18,150 nucleotides of DNA from Methylococcaceae bacterium (GTDB lineage: Bacteria > Pseudomonadota > Gammaproteobacteria > Methylococcales > Methylomonadaceae). A program made the translations under genes and the position numbers. The stretch covers positions 1 to 18,150 of the forward strand of contig SXIZ01000024.1 of assembly GCA_005779525.1 (NCBI GenBank), read 5' to 3'. This document shows positions 8,695 to 15,404 of this stretch, piece after piece (within the stretch, counting starts at the first letter, position 1; the number at the start of each line of letters is the position of its first letter). The notes beneath the pieces were generated by a model. The model ran no database searches, was not told where the DNA came from, and worked only from the letters and a program-made list of their open reading frames with translations.

Positions 8695-8756
8695 ACCGTG
8701 GGTTTTGCGTTGCCACGGTAAAATTCTCGAGTTAGGGCAACTACTTGCCTTAACTC
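8695..8756 (+). promoter_or_regulatory. two further stem-loops in the leader of the P460 gene
   Basis: The first pairs ACCGTGG (8695-8701) with CCACGGT (8713-8719), 7 bp around an 11-base loop. The second pairs GAGTTAGGGCAA (8729-8740) with TTGCCTTAACTC (8745-8756), 12 positions with one G-T pair around a 4-base loop. Neither has a T-run. They end 40 bases before the start codon, so they could be a structured leader, RNA stabilisers or operator sites. Confidence 0.4.
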
Positions 8757-8796
8757 ATACCACAGCTTTTCTACTCACTTACTATGAGGTGCACTC

Positions 8797-9492
8797 ATGA
8801 AACTTCTGCTTGCGGCCCTATTTTTCTTCAGTTCCCAAGTCGCCGTGCAGGCGGCGACTAACACCGATGCCGATGCAATTTTTGCTTGGGCAGAAACTAT
8901 TTACCCGGATCTGTTTGCACCTGCGGGGCAAACCTCGCAATCGGGCGCAGGGTATTATTATCGCTTCTACCCAGGAAGCAAGAGTTACCTTGGCTTTCGC
9001 GCAGATGATCAAAAAATTTATTATCTGTTACCTAATGGCCCAGTCAGTACCGCAGGTGATATTAGCACTTTCTTGCCGCAAGCTGCTTTGCCTCCCGATA
9101 GCGCAGAAAAATTAAATGCTTATTTACGTGCAGGTATCTACCGCAATTGGACGGCTGATCCCAGCGTGCACCCTAGCTCAACTTCTGCACACCCAAGATC
9201 ACGTATTTACTTTAACCCGTCCGTAGTTGATACCTTAACCAAAAAAGTCAGTCATCAAGCGGGGGCCGCGGTGGTTAAAGAATTTTATAGCCAAGATAAT
9301 AATAAGGTCACAGGATGGGCAGTCGGCATAAAAACCCAAAGCGATAGCGCCAATGGTAATGGCTGGTACTGGTACGAAACCTTTAGTGCAGAACCGGGTG
9401 CAGTCGCCACACAAGGTCGCGGGATTTCAATATGCTCCAACTGTCATTCTAAAGGTCAAGATTATGTGCGTGCCGCCTTGCCTGGTCAATAA
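8797..9492 (+). CDS. secreted P460-type c-type cytochrome with an extra N-terminal module
   Basis: This 231-residue exported protein has a signal peptide (1-20, cleavage near VQAA). Residues 23-95 form a small module (FAWAETIYPDLF, then YYYRFYPGSKSYLGF) of a type seen in secreted proteobacterial proteins; I do not know its function. Residues about 103-231 resemble cytochrome P460: YRNW near the start, a Y-FNPSVVDTL segment, GAAVVKEFYS with K161 at the place of the heme-cross-linking lysine of cytochrome P460, GNGWYWYE, and the heme-attachment motif C213-S-N-C216-H217 near the C-terminus. Known P460 enzymes oxidise hydroxylamine; other family members have unknown roles. The ATG at 8797 has GAGGTG 5 bases upstream. 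It appears monocistronic, with a strong terminator at 9546. The heme site is clear; the reaction is not. Confidence 0.75.
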   Translation: MKLLLAALFFFSSQVAVQAATNTDADAIFAWAETIYPDLFAPAGQTSQSGAGYYYRFYPGSKSYLGFRADDQKIYYLLPNGPVSTAGDISTFLPQAALPPDSAEKLNAYLRAGIYRNWTADPSVHPSSTSAHPRSRIYFNPSVVDTLTKKVSHQAGAAVVKEFYSQDNNKVTGWAVGIKTQSDSANGNGWYWYETFSAEPGAVATQGRGISICSNCHSKGQDYVRAALPGQ

Positions 9493-9545
9493 ACTAGCTA
9501 ATGCTTGCGGGGTGTTTCAGGGTAGAAATACGTTTTGAAGAAGAT

Positions 9546-9581
9546 GCGGTGAGTCAAATTACGCCTCACCGCGCCTTTTTT
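9546..9581 (+). terminator. intrinsic terminator of the P460 gene
   Basis: GCGGTGAG (9546-9553) and CTCACCGC (9565-9572) form a perfect 8-bp G+C-rich stem with an 11-base loop, followed by GCC and six T residues (9576-9581). It ends plus-strand transcription just before the convergent bfr gene. The same stem could also slow minus-strand transcription leaving bfr, but the minus side has only a weak T-rich tail. Confidence 0.85.
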
Positions 9582-9588
9582 GGATTCA

Positions 9589-10053
9589 TTACATTTGTGA
9601 TTGTAGATAATTTTGAATTCCGGTTCTATCGATTAATTCAAATTGGGTTTCCAACCAATCGACATGTTCCTCTTCACTTTCTAAGATATCGCTCAGTAGT
9701 TCACGGGAGACAAAATCTTGTACACTTTCACAATACACTATTGCCTCACGCAATAACGGAATCGCCTCATGTTCCAATTTGAGATCGCATTCCAGCATTT
9801 CTTGCGGATTTTCACCAATATATAATTTGCCCAAACTTTGTAAATTAGGCAAACCCTCTAAAAATAAGATGCGCTCAATCAATTTGTCCGCATGCTTCAT
9901 TTCATCGATCGATTCGTGATAGACCTTTTCATTTAATTTTTCAAAGCCCCAATTTTTATACATGCGAGCATGTAAAAAATACTGATTGATAGCGGTTAAT
10001 TCATTGGTTAACGCTTTATTTAAAAACTCTATAACTTTAGCATCGCCTTTCAT
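9589..10053 (-). CDS. bfr: bacterioferritin
   Basis: Bacterioferritin forms a 24-subunit heme-containing shell that oxidises Fe(II) and stores the ferric mineral in the cytoplasm. The 154-residue protein has every ferroxidase ligand at the E. coli numbering: E18, E51, H54, E94, E127 and H130, plus M52, the heme ligand shared between two subunits. The four-helix pattern and the length are normal for the family. The ATG at 10053 is preceded by an AAAGGTGATG ribosome site. It lies 17 bases downstream of bfd and is very probably cotranscribed with it; Bfd gives electrons to Bfr to release iron. Expression should follow the Fur-type site upstream of bfd. Confidence 0.96.
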   Translation of the reverse strand: MKGDAKVIEFLNKALTNELTAINQYFLHARMYKNWGFEKLNEKVYHESIDEMKHADKLIERILFLEGLPNLQSLGKLYIGENPQEMLECDLKLEHEAIPLLREAIVYCESVQDFVSRELLSDILESEEEHVDWLETQFELIDRTGIQNYLQSQM

Positions 10054-10070
10054 TTCATCACCTTTAGTAA

Positions 10071-10283
10071 CTACCCATTTAGAACAAAGTCATTTGCAGC
10101 GCTATGCATTATAGGGGTTTTTGCCGTACCTTGAAGCAATAATTCTTTGACGTGTTTGTTACATTTACCGCAATCGCCACCCACACCAAAACATTCAAAT
10201 AATTGTCTACGCGAACACGCGCCAGCTTGAATTGCAGAGTTAATCTGTTTATCAGTCACCGCTTTACATACGCAAACGTACAT
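10071..10283 (-). CDS. bfd: bacterioferritin-associated ferredoxin
   Basis: Bfd is a small [2Fe-2S] protein that docks on bacterioferritin and reduces the stored ferric iron so that it can leave the shell. The 70-residue protein has the four cluster cysteines in the Bfd arrangement, C4-x-C6 and C38-x2-C41, the N-terminal MYVCVCKAVTD and the central GGDCGKC motif. The C-terminal tail after about residue 52 is a little longer than a minimal Bfd. The ATG at 10283 has AGGAG at 10290-10294. It is the first gene of a bfd-bfr operon and has a Fur-box-like site about 28 bases upstream, consistent with induction when iron is low. Confidence 0.96.
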   Translation of the reverse strand: MYVCVCKAVTDKQINSAIQAGACSRRQLFECFGVGGDCGKCNKHVKELLLQGTAKTPIMHSAANDFVLNG

Positions 10284-10310
10284 TTGAAACTCCTATTATA
10301 ATTACTCATT

Positions 10311-10342
10311 ATTAATGATAATGATTCTTATTTGTAAGTATA
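10311..10342 (-). promoter_or_regulatory. Fur-box-like operator and promoter of bfd-bfr
   Basis: The 19 bases 10311-10329 (ATTAATGATAATGATTCTT) match the consensus GATAATGATAATCATTATC at 14 positions by my count. On the minus strand a TATACT -10-like box lies just upstream (10337-10342 on plus coordinates), so bound Fur would cover the start of transcription. It sits between bfd and the divergent oxidase gene, much nearer bfd (28 bases) than the oxidase start (about 235 bases). Confidence 0.65.
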
Positions 10343-10564
10343 AGCTAAAAATTGCAAATTTCACTCATTTTTTTAAAAATTTTTCTAACAGGATATTGCG
10401 TAGTTCGCGCAAATAGTTTTGAGCCCTATTGCTTTTGGATTGCCAGGGTTTTGATTAATGCCCAAAGTGCGGAGGAATTTTCAGGTAAAATAGTGGGAAC
10501 TCGTAATTGCGCCCCATGTCTATAGTGTCCTTGCGCAACTATTGCATTCAATTTTTAGCGAAAC

Positions 10565-12232
10565 ATGCCTTACAAATATCGTCGTATCTTTATCAGTGTC
10601 CTTATTCTTTTGCTTTCTGGCTTAGCCGTTTGGTTGTTTCCCGATTACAAACATAGTAGCCGCCGAGCTGAGCCAGCAACCAACTTACAGCCCAATATTA
10701 CGCTGAGCACCCAAGAAGCGCCTTGTAAAAATGAGCATCCAGAATGGCGACAAGCACAAGTGATTGATGGCGTGGAAATTGCTGCCTCACAATTATGCGA
10801 TCCAGATAATCCTTATGATATTGCGGTCGCCGTTAAAGGCGCTAATAATGTCTCGATGCGCACCTTGATGAACACGCATTTTTCGCAAGATGCGATCACG
10901 TTGGGGACTGATTTGGATCATGATGGCGACCCAGATGAAGTCAATATCCGTTTAGAAGTCATGGAATTAAATGGCTTTTCCCCTGATGGTGATTTTCTGG
11001 CGTTCACCTATAATACCGCGCCCGGCATCCAACCTGGCTTATGGGTATTTGCCCCGAAAACCAGCGATATGGCGACTAAAAATTTTCGCTCACGCGAAAC
11101 CCATTACGTCTTACGCGCCCCCTCTCCGGCAATTCGGGTAGAACAAGGTGACCGGGTGAATATTACCTTGGAAAACACGCATTATTTTCCTCACACCATT
11201 CATTTGCACGGAGTGGATCACGCTTGGCGTAATTCCAAGGGTGAAGACAACGACGGTGTGGATCATGAACCCGTATTCCCCGGAACCAGCAAAACCTACG
11301 AGATTCAACCCCGGCATGCAGGTACCATGCTGTATCATTGCCATGTGCAAACCGATAAACATATGATGATGGGCTTAAGCGGAATGTTCATCGTCGAAGA
11401 AAACCGTCCGAATAACTGGGTACAAACTTTTAATATTGGTGCCGGGCATGTCCGCCACCCGTCGGTTGGGGTCTTGGAAGAGTACGCGCAAGAATACGAT
11501 TTGCATTACCAAAGTGTGGATAATGAAATGGCAAGCATTATTCAGGAATTTAACGACCCGCGTTTGATTAATAAAAAAATGCATCGGCAATATTCCATCA
11601 CAGGTGCGCACGAGGATCAGTTTTTATTGAATGGTCATTCTTTCCCGTACACCTTACGCGATGCGTTGATAGTCGCTCAGCCTAATCAAAATATTAAGCT
11701 ACGCATCGCGAACTCGCAAAACTCAGCGATTGCGCTGCATATCCACGGACATAAAGCCACTATCACCGATTATGATGGCATGAGCCGCCCCAAAGAACAG
11801 CAAATTACCCGCGATGTATTTGATATTGCTCCCGCACAACGCTTGGACTTGAATTTAGCCACCATTGATGACGGTGTGCATAGTTACGGACCTGGACTCT
11901 GGATGTTTCATGACCATATCGAAAATGGTATCACCACTAACGGTATGAGTCCTGGAGGGAATATGGCCCTGATGGCCTATGCCAGTTTACTCAATGAGCA
12001 AGGGATGCCCAACGGACACAGCGGTATGGATGAATTTTTTTCACCCGCATTTTACGCAAAAGAAGTGCCTTTATGGGGAGATGGCGAATTTGCTAGCTTG
12101 CTGGGGGATGTGGAGTTACTGAATCCCGATTATCTGCGCATTATCTGTTTTGGCGTTTTGCTTGGGTTGATTATTGTTTTGGTACTCTTTTTAATCCGTG
12201 GATTCAGACAAGGCGATCAGCATGCGAAATAA
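10565..12232 (+). CDS. membrane-anchored two-domain multicopper oxidase
   Basis: This 555-residue protein has an N-terminal membrane helix (about 8-26) and a C-terminal one (about 524-546), so the bulk should face the periplasm. Cupredoxin domain 1 (about 165-280) has H210, H213-L-H215-G and H258-C259-H260 with H266. Domain 2 (about 360-475) has H392-I-H394-G and H449-D450-H451. The blue-copper (T1) Cys is thus in domain 1 only; domain 2 carries Asp there. The eight His of the two HxHG and two HxH motifs fit a trinuclear cluster between domains, as in two-domain oxidases with T1 in the first domain. An acidic DxDxDGxxD-like loop at about 116-124 may bind calcium. It overlaps the cupredoxin gene. 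The substrate is unknown: Cu(I), Fe(II) or an electron-transfer role are all possible. The ribosome site is weak. Confidence 0.85.
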   Translation: MPYKYRRIFISVLILLLSGLAVWLFPDYKHSSRRAEPATNLQPNITLSTQEAPCKNEHPEWRQAQVIDGVEIAASQLCDPDNPYDIAVAVKGANNVSMRTLMNTHFSQDAITLGTDLDHDGDPDEVNIRLEVMELNGFSPDGDFLAFTYNTAPGIQPGLWVFAPKTSDMATKNFRSRETHYVLRAPSPAIRVEQGDRVNITLENTHYFPHTIHLHGVDHAWRNSKGEDNDGVDHEPVFPGTSKTYEIQPRHAGTMLYHCHVQTDKHMMMGLSGMFIVEENRPNNWVQTFNIGAGHVRHPSVGVLEEYAQEYDLHYQSVDNEMASIIQEFNDPRLINKKMHRQYSITGAHEDQFLLNGHSFPYTLRDALIVAQPNQNIKLRIANSQNSAIALHIHGHKATITDYDGMSRPKEQQITRDVFDIAPAQRLDLNLATIDDGVHSYGPGLWMFHDHIENGITTNGMSPGGNMALMAYASLLNEQGMPNGHSGMDEFFSPAFYAKEVPLWGDGEFASLLGDVELLNPDYLRIICFGVLLGLIIVLVLFLIRGFRQGDQHAK

Positions 12233-12869
12233 TTTTCTAAGCTTAGTTTGGTTAATACTTTGCTTGGGCGTCACAAATGTCGCTGCGATGACCATGCAAC
12301 ATAATGGCATGACTATGGATGACGAAGGCATGATTATGGGCGAAAACACCTCCAACCTGCCTAAGGATTGTCCCAAAATTTCTGAAGAAATTAACCTGAC
12401 GATTCACGCAGGCCATGAACATGCCCAAAAATATCCGGGCAAAATGTTTGCTTTTGATCAACAAGAATGGAAGGTTCCGGGATGTAGCAAAATCAATTTA
12501 ACCTTTGTCAATGATGATCATATTCGCCATCAGTTGATGGTGCATGGCTTACCTGGATATTTATATCGCGATGGCATGTTAACCATCGAAATTTATGGGC
12601 CGGGTAAAAAGACTGCGTCTCTAATTGTTTCCAGTGATCCTAAAACCTATATGGTGCACTGTGAAGTTCCACAACATATGGAAAAAGGCATGAAAGGCCA
12701 ATTAAAAGTTGCTGGCGGTGATGGCGACTTACCCAGTATTCCTGGGGTATCCGATCCGATCAAATTTGATCGCTATCTGATTAATTGGAATGGTCAAACC
12801 TGGGCGGTTTTATGCATTGCCATCTTGGTAGGGGCTTCTGGCTATTGGCTACTCAAAAAATGGCTATAA
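12222..12869 (+). CDS. membrane-anchored cupredoxin with a Met/His-rich N-terminus
   Basis: This 215-residue exported protein has a signal peptide (1-22), a Met/His-rich segment (23-39, six Met), one cupredoxin domain (about 55-165) and a C-terminal membrane helix (about 193-210). Blue-copper ligands are visible as H103 and C147-x4-H152-x4-M157. The ATG at 12222 is chosen over a GTG at 12198 because AAGG lies at 12210-12213 and because it gives a clean signal peptide. It overlaps the oxidase gene by 11 bases, implying translational coupling, so it probably passes electrons to or from that oxidase, or delivers copper to it. The Met-rich tail resembles Cu(I)-binding segments of periplasmic copper proteins. 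The fold call is firm; the partner role is inferred from context. Confidence 0.85.
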   Translation: MRNNFLSLVWLILCLGVTNVAAMTMQHNGMTMDDEGMIMGENTSNLPKDCPKISEEINLTIHAGHEHAQKYPGKMFAFDQQEWKVPGCSKINLTFVNDDHIRHQLMVHGLPGYLYRDGMLTIEIYGPGKKTASLIVSSDPKTYMVHCEVPQHMEKGMKGQLKVAGGDGDLPSIPGVSDPIKFDRYLINWNGQTWAVLCIAILVGASGYWLLKKWL

Positions 12870-13305
12870 GTTACTAAAAGCTTACTCTCAGAATGGAATC
12901 GAATAGCCCATCATCTCTTTCTAGAAGATTTTAGCTATTTTTATCGGCGTTTTTCTGGAATGTGCTACACTTACGTGCATTGTTAACGTACTTGGATTGT
13001 TGTTTAAGTTAATCAACGATAACTCTCAGGCGTTAACCCCGCGTAGTTAACTCATAAGCACTAAAGCCCAGTCTACAAACATTTCGATTTTGATAACTTA
13101 TATCATGTCTTAGCAGACGATTGCCTTAGCGATGGATTTGTAGCGTTTACGTGCTGTTATATTATCCTGAGTTAGTTGGGAAATTAGAAGACTACTCTCT
13201 GGCATGCACTTAGTATTTGCCTGATAAGGCATCCAGATTTAGCTGAACTCGCTTGTTAATATTGTTAAATATTGATTGATTTAGACCGATGCAAATTCTT
13301 GACTC

Positions 13306-13360
13306 GGACAGAGAGCATAACCTTAAACTCATTGACTTACCTAATGCTCCTCTGCTGTCC
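13306..13360 (+). promoter_or_regulatory. bulged 12-bp stem-loop in the spacer before tonB
   Basis: GGACAG (13306-13311) pairs with CTGTCC (13355-13360), and, inside an internal loop, GAGCAT (13313-13318) pairs with ATGCTC (13344-13349). A short T-run follows at 13367-13370. It may be the 3' end of a small RNA, a weak terminator or a leader element. Seen in sequence; role unknown. Confidence 0.35.
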
Positions 13361-13525
13361 TTAGGATTTTAGCGGATTGCAACCTAGCACTTTGCGCTAA
13401 CCCAGTTCAAATCAGGAATCTGCAATTTTAAACCACAATTTAACTAGACGTGTTTCTTGGACACACAGATTTAGCGTAGCCGCAATTTGTGCCCTAGAAG
13501 CATACCAAACAAGTGATTCTAGATA

Positions 13526-13543
13526 TTGACAACACACAGTGTG
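13526..13543 (+). promoter_or_regulatory. TTGACA box with adjoining palindrome before tonB
   Basis: A perfect TTGACA (13526-13531) is followed by CACACAGTGTG (13533-13543), an 11-base palindrome. At normal spacing the -10 would fall at about 13549-13554 (ATTACA), overlapping the AAGGA ribosome site at 13554-13558, which leaves almost no leader. A true promoter here is doubtful; the palindrome could be an operator. Confidence 0.3.
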
Positions 13544-13568
13544 CATACATTACAAGGAATTAATAACC

Positions 13569-14216
13569 ATGAACTTAATGAGTGAAGCCAATCCGATTCG
13601 CATGCTGCTTTGGCTCAGCTTACTGGTCGCTGCCTTACACTTTAAAAGTTGGTACTGGCTGATTCACCTCCCGCTGCCAAGCGTCAATAAAGAACCCCCG
13701 CCGCCGGAGATTACCCTACTTGCCGTACCGTTAAAACAGGCGGAAGTGGTTCCCGAAAAACCCAACCCCCTAGTCAAGCCAGAACCTAAACCCTTACCTC
13801 CAAAGCCTAAACCTAAACCGGAACCCGCACCGGCTACATTTTCCGAAGCGCCTACACCACCTGCTCCCAAGCCTGTCCCTGTGACGCCGCCTGCGGTGGT
13901 GCGCACGCCTGCCCCACCTGCAGTCGAGACTTATGTAGAGGCCAATTATCATGCTAATTACGCTTATAATCCCAAACCCGTGTATCCTGCATCGGCCCGC
14001 AACCGACACTTAGAAGGCAAAGTTTTGCTGCGTGTTAGGGTGAGTGAGGACGGCGTCAGCGAAGATGTTTCAGTTGAGCAAAGTAGCGGGCATGAAATAC
14101 TTGATGAATCCGCAGTAGAAGCCGTACAACAATGGAAATTTGTTCCCGCACGGAGAGGCGATAAACACGTTGCTTGCACCGTGACCGTACCCATAGTTTT
14201 TAAATTAAGCCAGTAA
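13569..14216 (+). CDS. tonB: TonB energy-transducing protein
   Basis: TonB spans the periplasm and carries proton-motive energy from ExbB-ExbD to outer-membrane receptors that import siderophores, heme, cobalamin or metals. The 215-residue protein has an N-terminal membrane helix (about 12-32) with H24 in the place of the functional TonB His, a long Pro/Lys/Glu-rich spacer (about 42-120) and a C-terminal TonB fold (about 132-215) with YPASARNRHLEGKVLLRVRV, SSGHEILDESAVEAVQQWKF and a final VPIVFKL strand. The ATG at 13569 is chosen over a GTG at 13539 because AAGGA lies at 13554-13558. It is the first gene of tonB-exbB-exbD. No Fur box is obvious upstream. Confidence 0.93.
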   Translation: MNLMSEANPIRMLLWLSLLVAALHFKSWYWLIHLPLPSVNKEPPPPEITLLAVPLKQAEVVPEKPNPLVKPEPKPLPPKPKPKPEPAPATFSEAPTPPAPKPVPVTPPAVVRTPAPPAVETYVEANYHANYAYNPKPVYPASARNRHLEGKVLLRVRVSEDGVSEDVSVEQSSGHEILDESAVEAVQQWKFVPARRGDKHVACTVTVPIVFKLSQ

Positions 14217-14232
14217 AACCTAGGAGATTTTA

Positions 14233-14913
14233 ATGTCATTGAATATGAACCCGACACTAATTATTGATGGAACGTTATACACTTTACTTATTTTTTCTCT
14301 GATAACCTGGACGATTATTTTTTACAAACTCTGGCAGTTTATCGGTAGTAATTATTACAACAAAATGTTTGAAAACTATTTTTGGGGTTCGCTGGATATT
14401 GCCACCGCGAAAATTGTCAGTTTAAACAAAAAATCGCGCGGCCCGCTTGCACGCATTGCCGCCCGGGGTTTTAGTTGGATAGAAGAAGCGCAACGTTCTA
14501 AAGTTAAAACCCTTAAATACTACAGCCAATCGCCGCAAGAGCTCTTAGAGCAAGCCCTACGCATTCAAGTACAGGAAGAACAACGCTTGATTGAGAGTGG
14601 TTTAACCCTACTCGCGAGCATAGGCAGTACCGCCCCCTTTGTGGGCTTATTTGGTACCGTATTGGGGATTATGCATGCGATGCAAGACATCAGCAAAAAT
14701 GGCTCTGCGAGTCTAGATGTCGTTGCTGGCCCAATTGGGGATGCGCTCATTGCTACCGCAATTGGTATTGCCGTCGCCGTACCTGCAGTTTTAGCCTACA
14801 ATTTCTTTCTGCGCCGTGCTAAACATCACCGCTTAGCGATGGAAAACTTCAGCGATGGCTTTATGCATATCGTCCATTTAAATATGCCAACAGAGCAAGC
14901 TAAGGAGGTCTAA
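14233..14913 (+). CDS. exbB: ExbB proton-channel subunit
   Basis: ExbB is a MotA/TolQ/ExbB-family inner-membrane protein that forms the pentameric channel around ExbD and powers TonB. The 226-residue sequence has three membrane helices (about 10-33, 124-149 and 163-192) with a cytoplasmic loop between the first two. The second and third carry the conserved GSTAPFVGLFGTVLGIMHAM and GPIGDALIATAIGIAVAVPAVLAYNFF stretches. AGGAG at 14222-14226 precedes the ATG. It starts 16 bases after tonB, and its stop codon shares a base with the exbD start, so the three genes are one operon. ExbB is preferred over TolQ because of the tonB neighbour. Confidence 0.95.
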   Translation: MSLNMNPTLIIDGTLYTLLIFSLITWTIIFYKLWQFIGSNYYNKMFENYFWGSLDIATAKIVSLNKKSRGPLARIAARGFSWIEEAQRSKVKTLKYYSQSPQELLEQALRIQVQEEQRLIESGLTLLASIGSTAPFVGLFGTVLGIMHAMQDISKNGSASLDVVAGPIGDALIATAIGIAVAVPAVLAYNFFLRRAKHHRLAMENFSDGFMHIVHLNMPTEQAKEV

Positions 14914-15323
14914 TGGCATTTAAAACCCAATCAGAAGAGCAAGACGCCATGAGTGACATCAATGTGACTCCGTTAGTGGATGTCATGTTAGTGTTAGTGG
15001 TTATCCTGTTGGTCACCGCCCCGCTGCTGACACAATCGGTAAAAGTTAATTTGCCCAAAACCACGACCGCCACCCCAGATGTGCAAGCACAACCCTTGCA
15101 ATTAGGCATTGATGCTCAGGGCGTACTTACGCTCAATAAAAATCCAGTCGCTGACTTACCAGCATTAGAAGGCTTGTTAAAAGCTGAACTGAGTCGTAAT
15201 CCAGAAACCGCGTTGCATTTATATGCAGATAAAGCCGTAGATTACGGTAAAGTTGCTGCTGCTATCGCTGCAATTCAACATGCAGGAATTTCTAAAATTG
15301 GCTTTGTGACCCTTGAGCAATAA
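14913..15323 (+). CDS. exbD: ExbD proton-channel subunit
   Basis: ExbD is the single-helix partner of ExbB. It carries the proton-relaying aspartate and contacts TonB in the periplasm. The 136-residue protein has a short cytoplasmic start, the INVTPLVDVMLVLVVILLV helix (about 17-38) with D23 at the position of the essential Asp, and a periplasmic domain ending GISKIGFVTLEQ. The start overlaps the exbB stop in TAATG, and an AAGGAGG ribosome site lies at 14902-14908, so translation is coupled. It is the last gene of the operon; a perfect 8-bp inverted repeat follows at 15324-15359. Confidence 0.95.
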   Translation: MAFKTQSEEQDAMSDINVTPLVDVMLVLVVILLVTAPLLTQSVKVNLPKTTTATPDVQAQPLQLGIDAQGVLTLNKNPVADLPALEGLLKAELSRNPETALHLYADKAVDYGKVAAAIAAIQHAGISKIGFVTLEQ

Positions 15324-15359
15324 GCTTACTGGCCATTCTTGCGCCTCATTGCAGTAAGC
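15324..15359 (+). repeat. inverted repeat after exbD
   Basis: GCTTACTG (15324-15331) and CAGTAAGC (15352-15359) are exact reverse complements around a 20-base loop, immediately after the exbD stop. There is no T-run, so it may be a Rho-linked or RNA-stabilising stem rather than an intrinsic terminator. Confidence 0.4.
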
Positions 15360-15404
15360 CATTGTAATTCTAGAAGCGCACCGCACACTTGCAGAGTGAA
15401 ACCT

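Larger units (their letters stand above)
12870..13568. other. 700-base non-coding stretch with promoter-like and structured elements
   Basis: I find no credible protein-coding frame. Seen here: an extended -10 promoter pattern TGCTACACT (12963-12971); three GTTAAC palindromes within 70 bases (12982, 13032 and 13046); a second extended -10 pattern TGTTATATT (13155-13163); direct repeats of TTGTTAA (13253 and 13262); a bulged stem-loop (13306-13360) followed by TTTT at 13367-13370; a half-copy of the GGGTTA repeat (13394-13404); and TTGACA (13526-13531) beside the palindrome CACACAGTGTG just before tonB. A small RNA between about 13170 and 13370 is possible but unproven. Confidence 0.45.

Noticed and set aside
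13664..14009. Gly- and Arg-rich minus-strand frames over tonB
   Set aside because: They are antisense readings of the Pro/Lys-rich TonB spacer.
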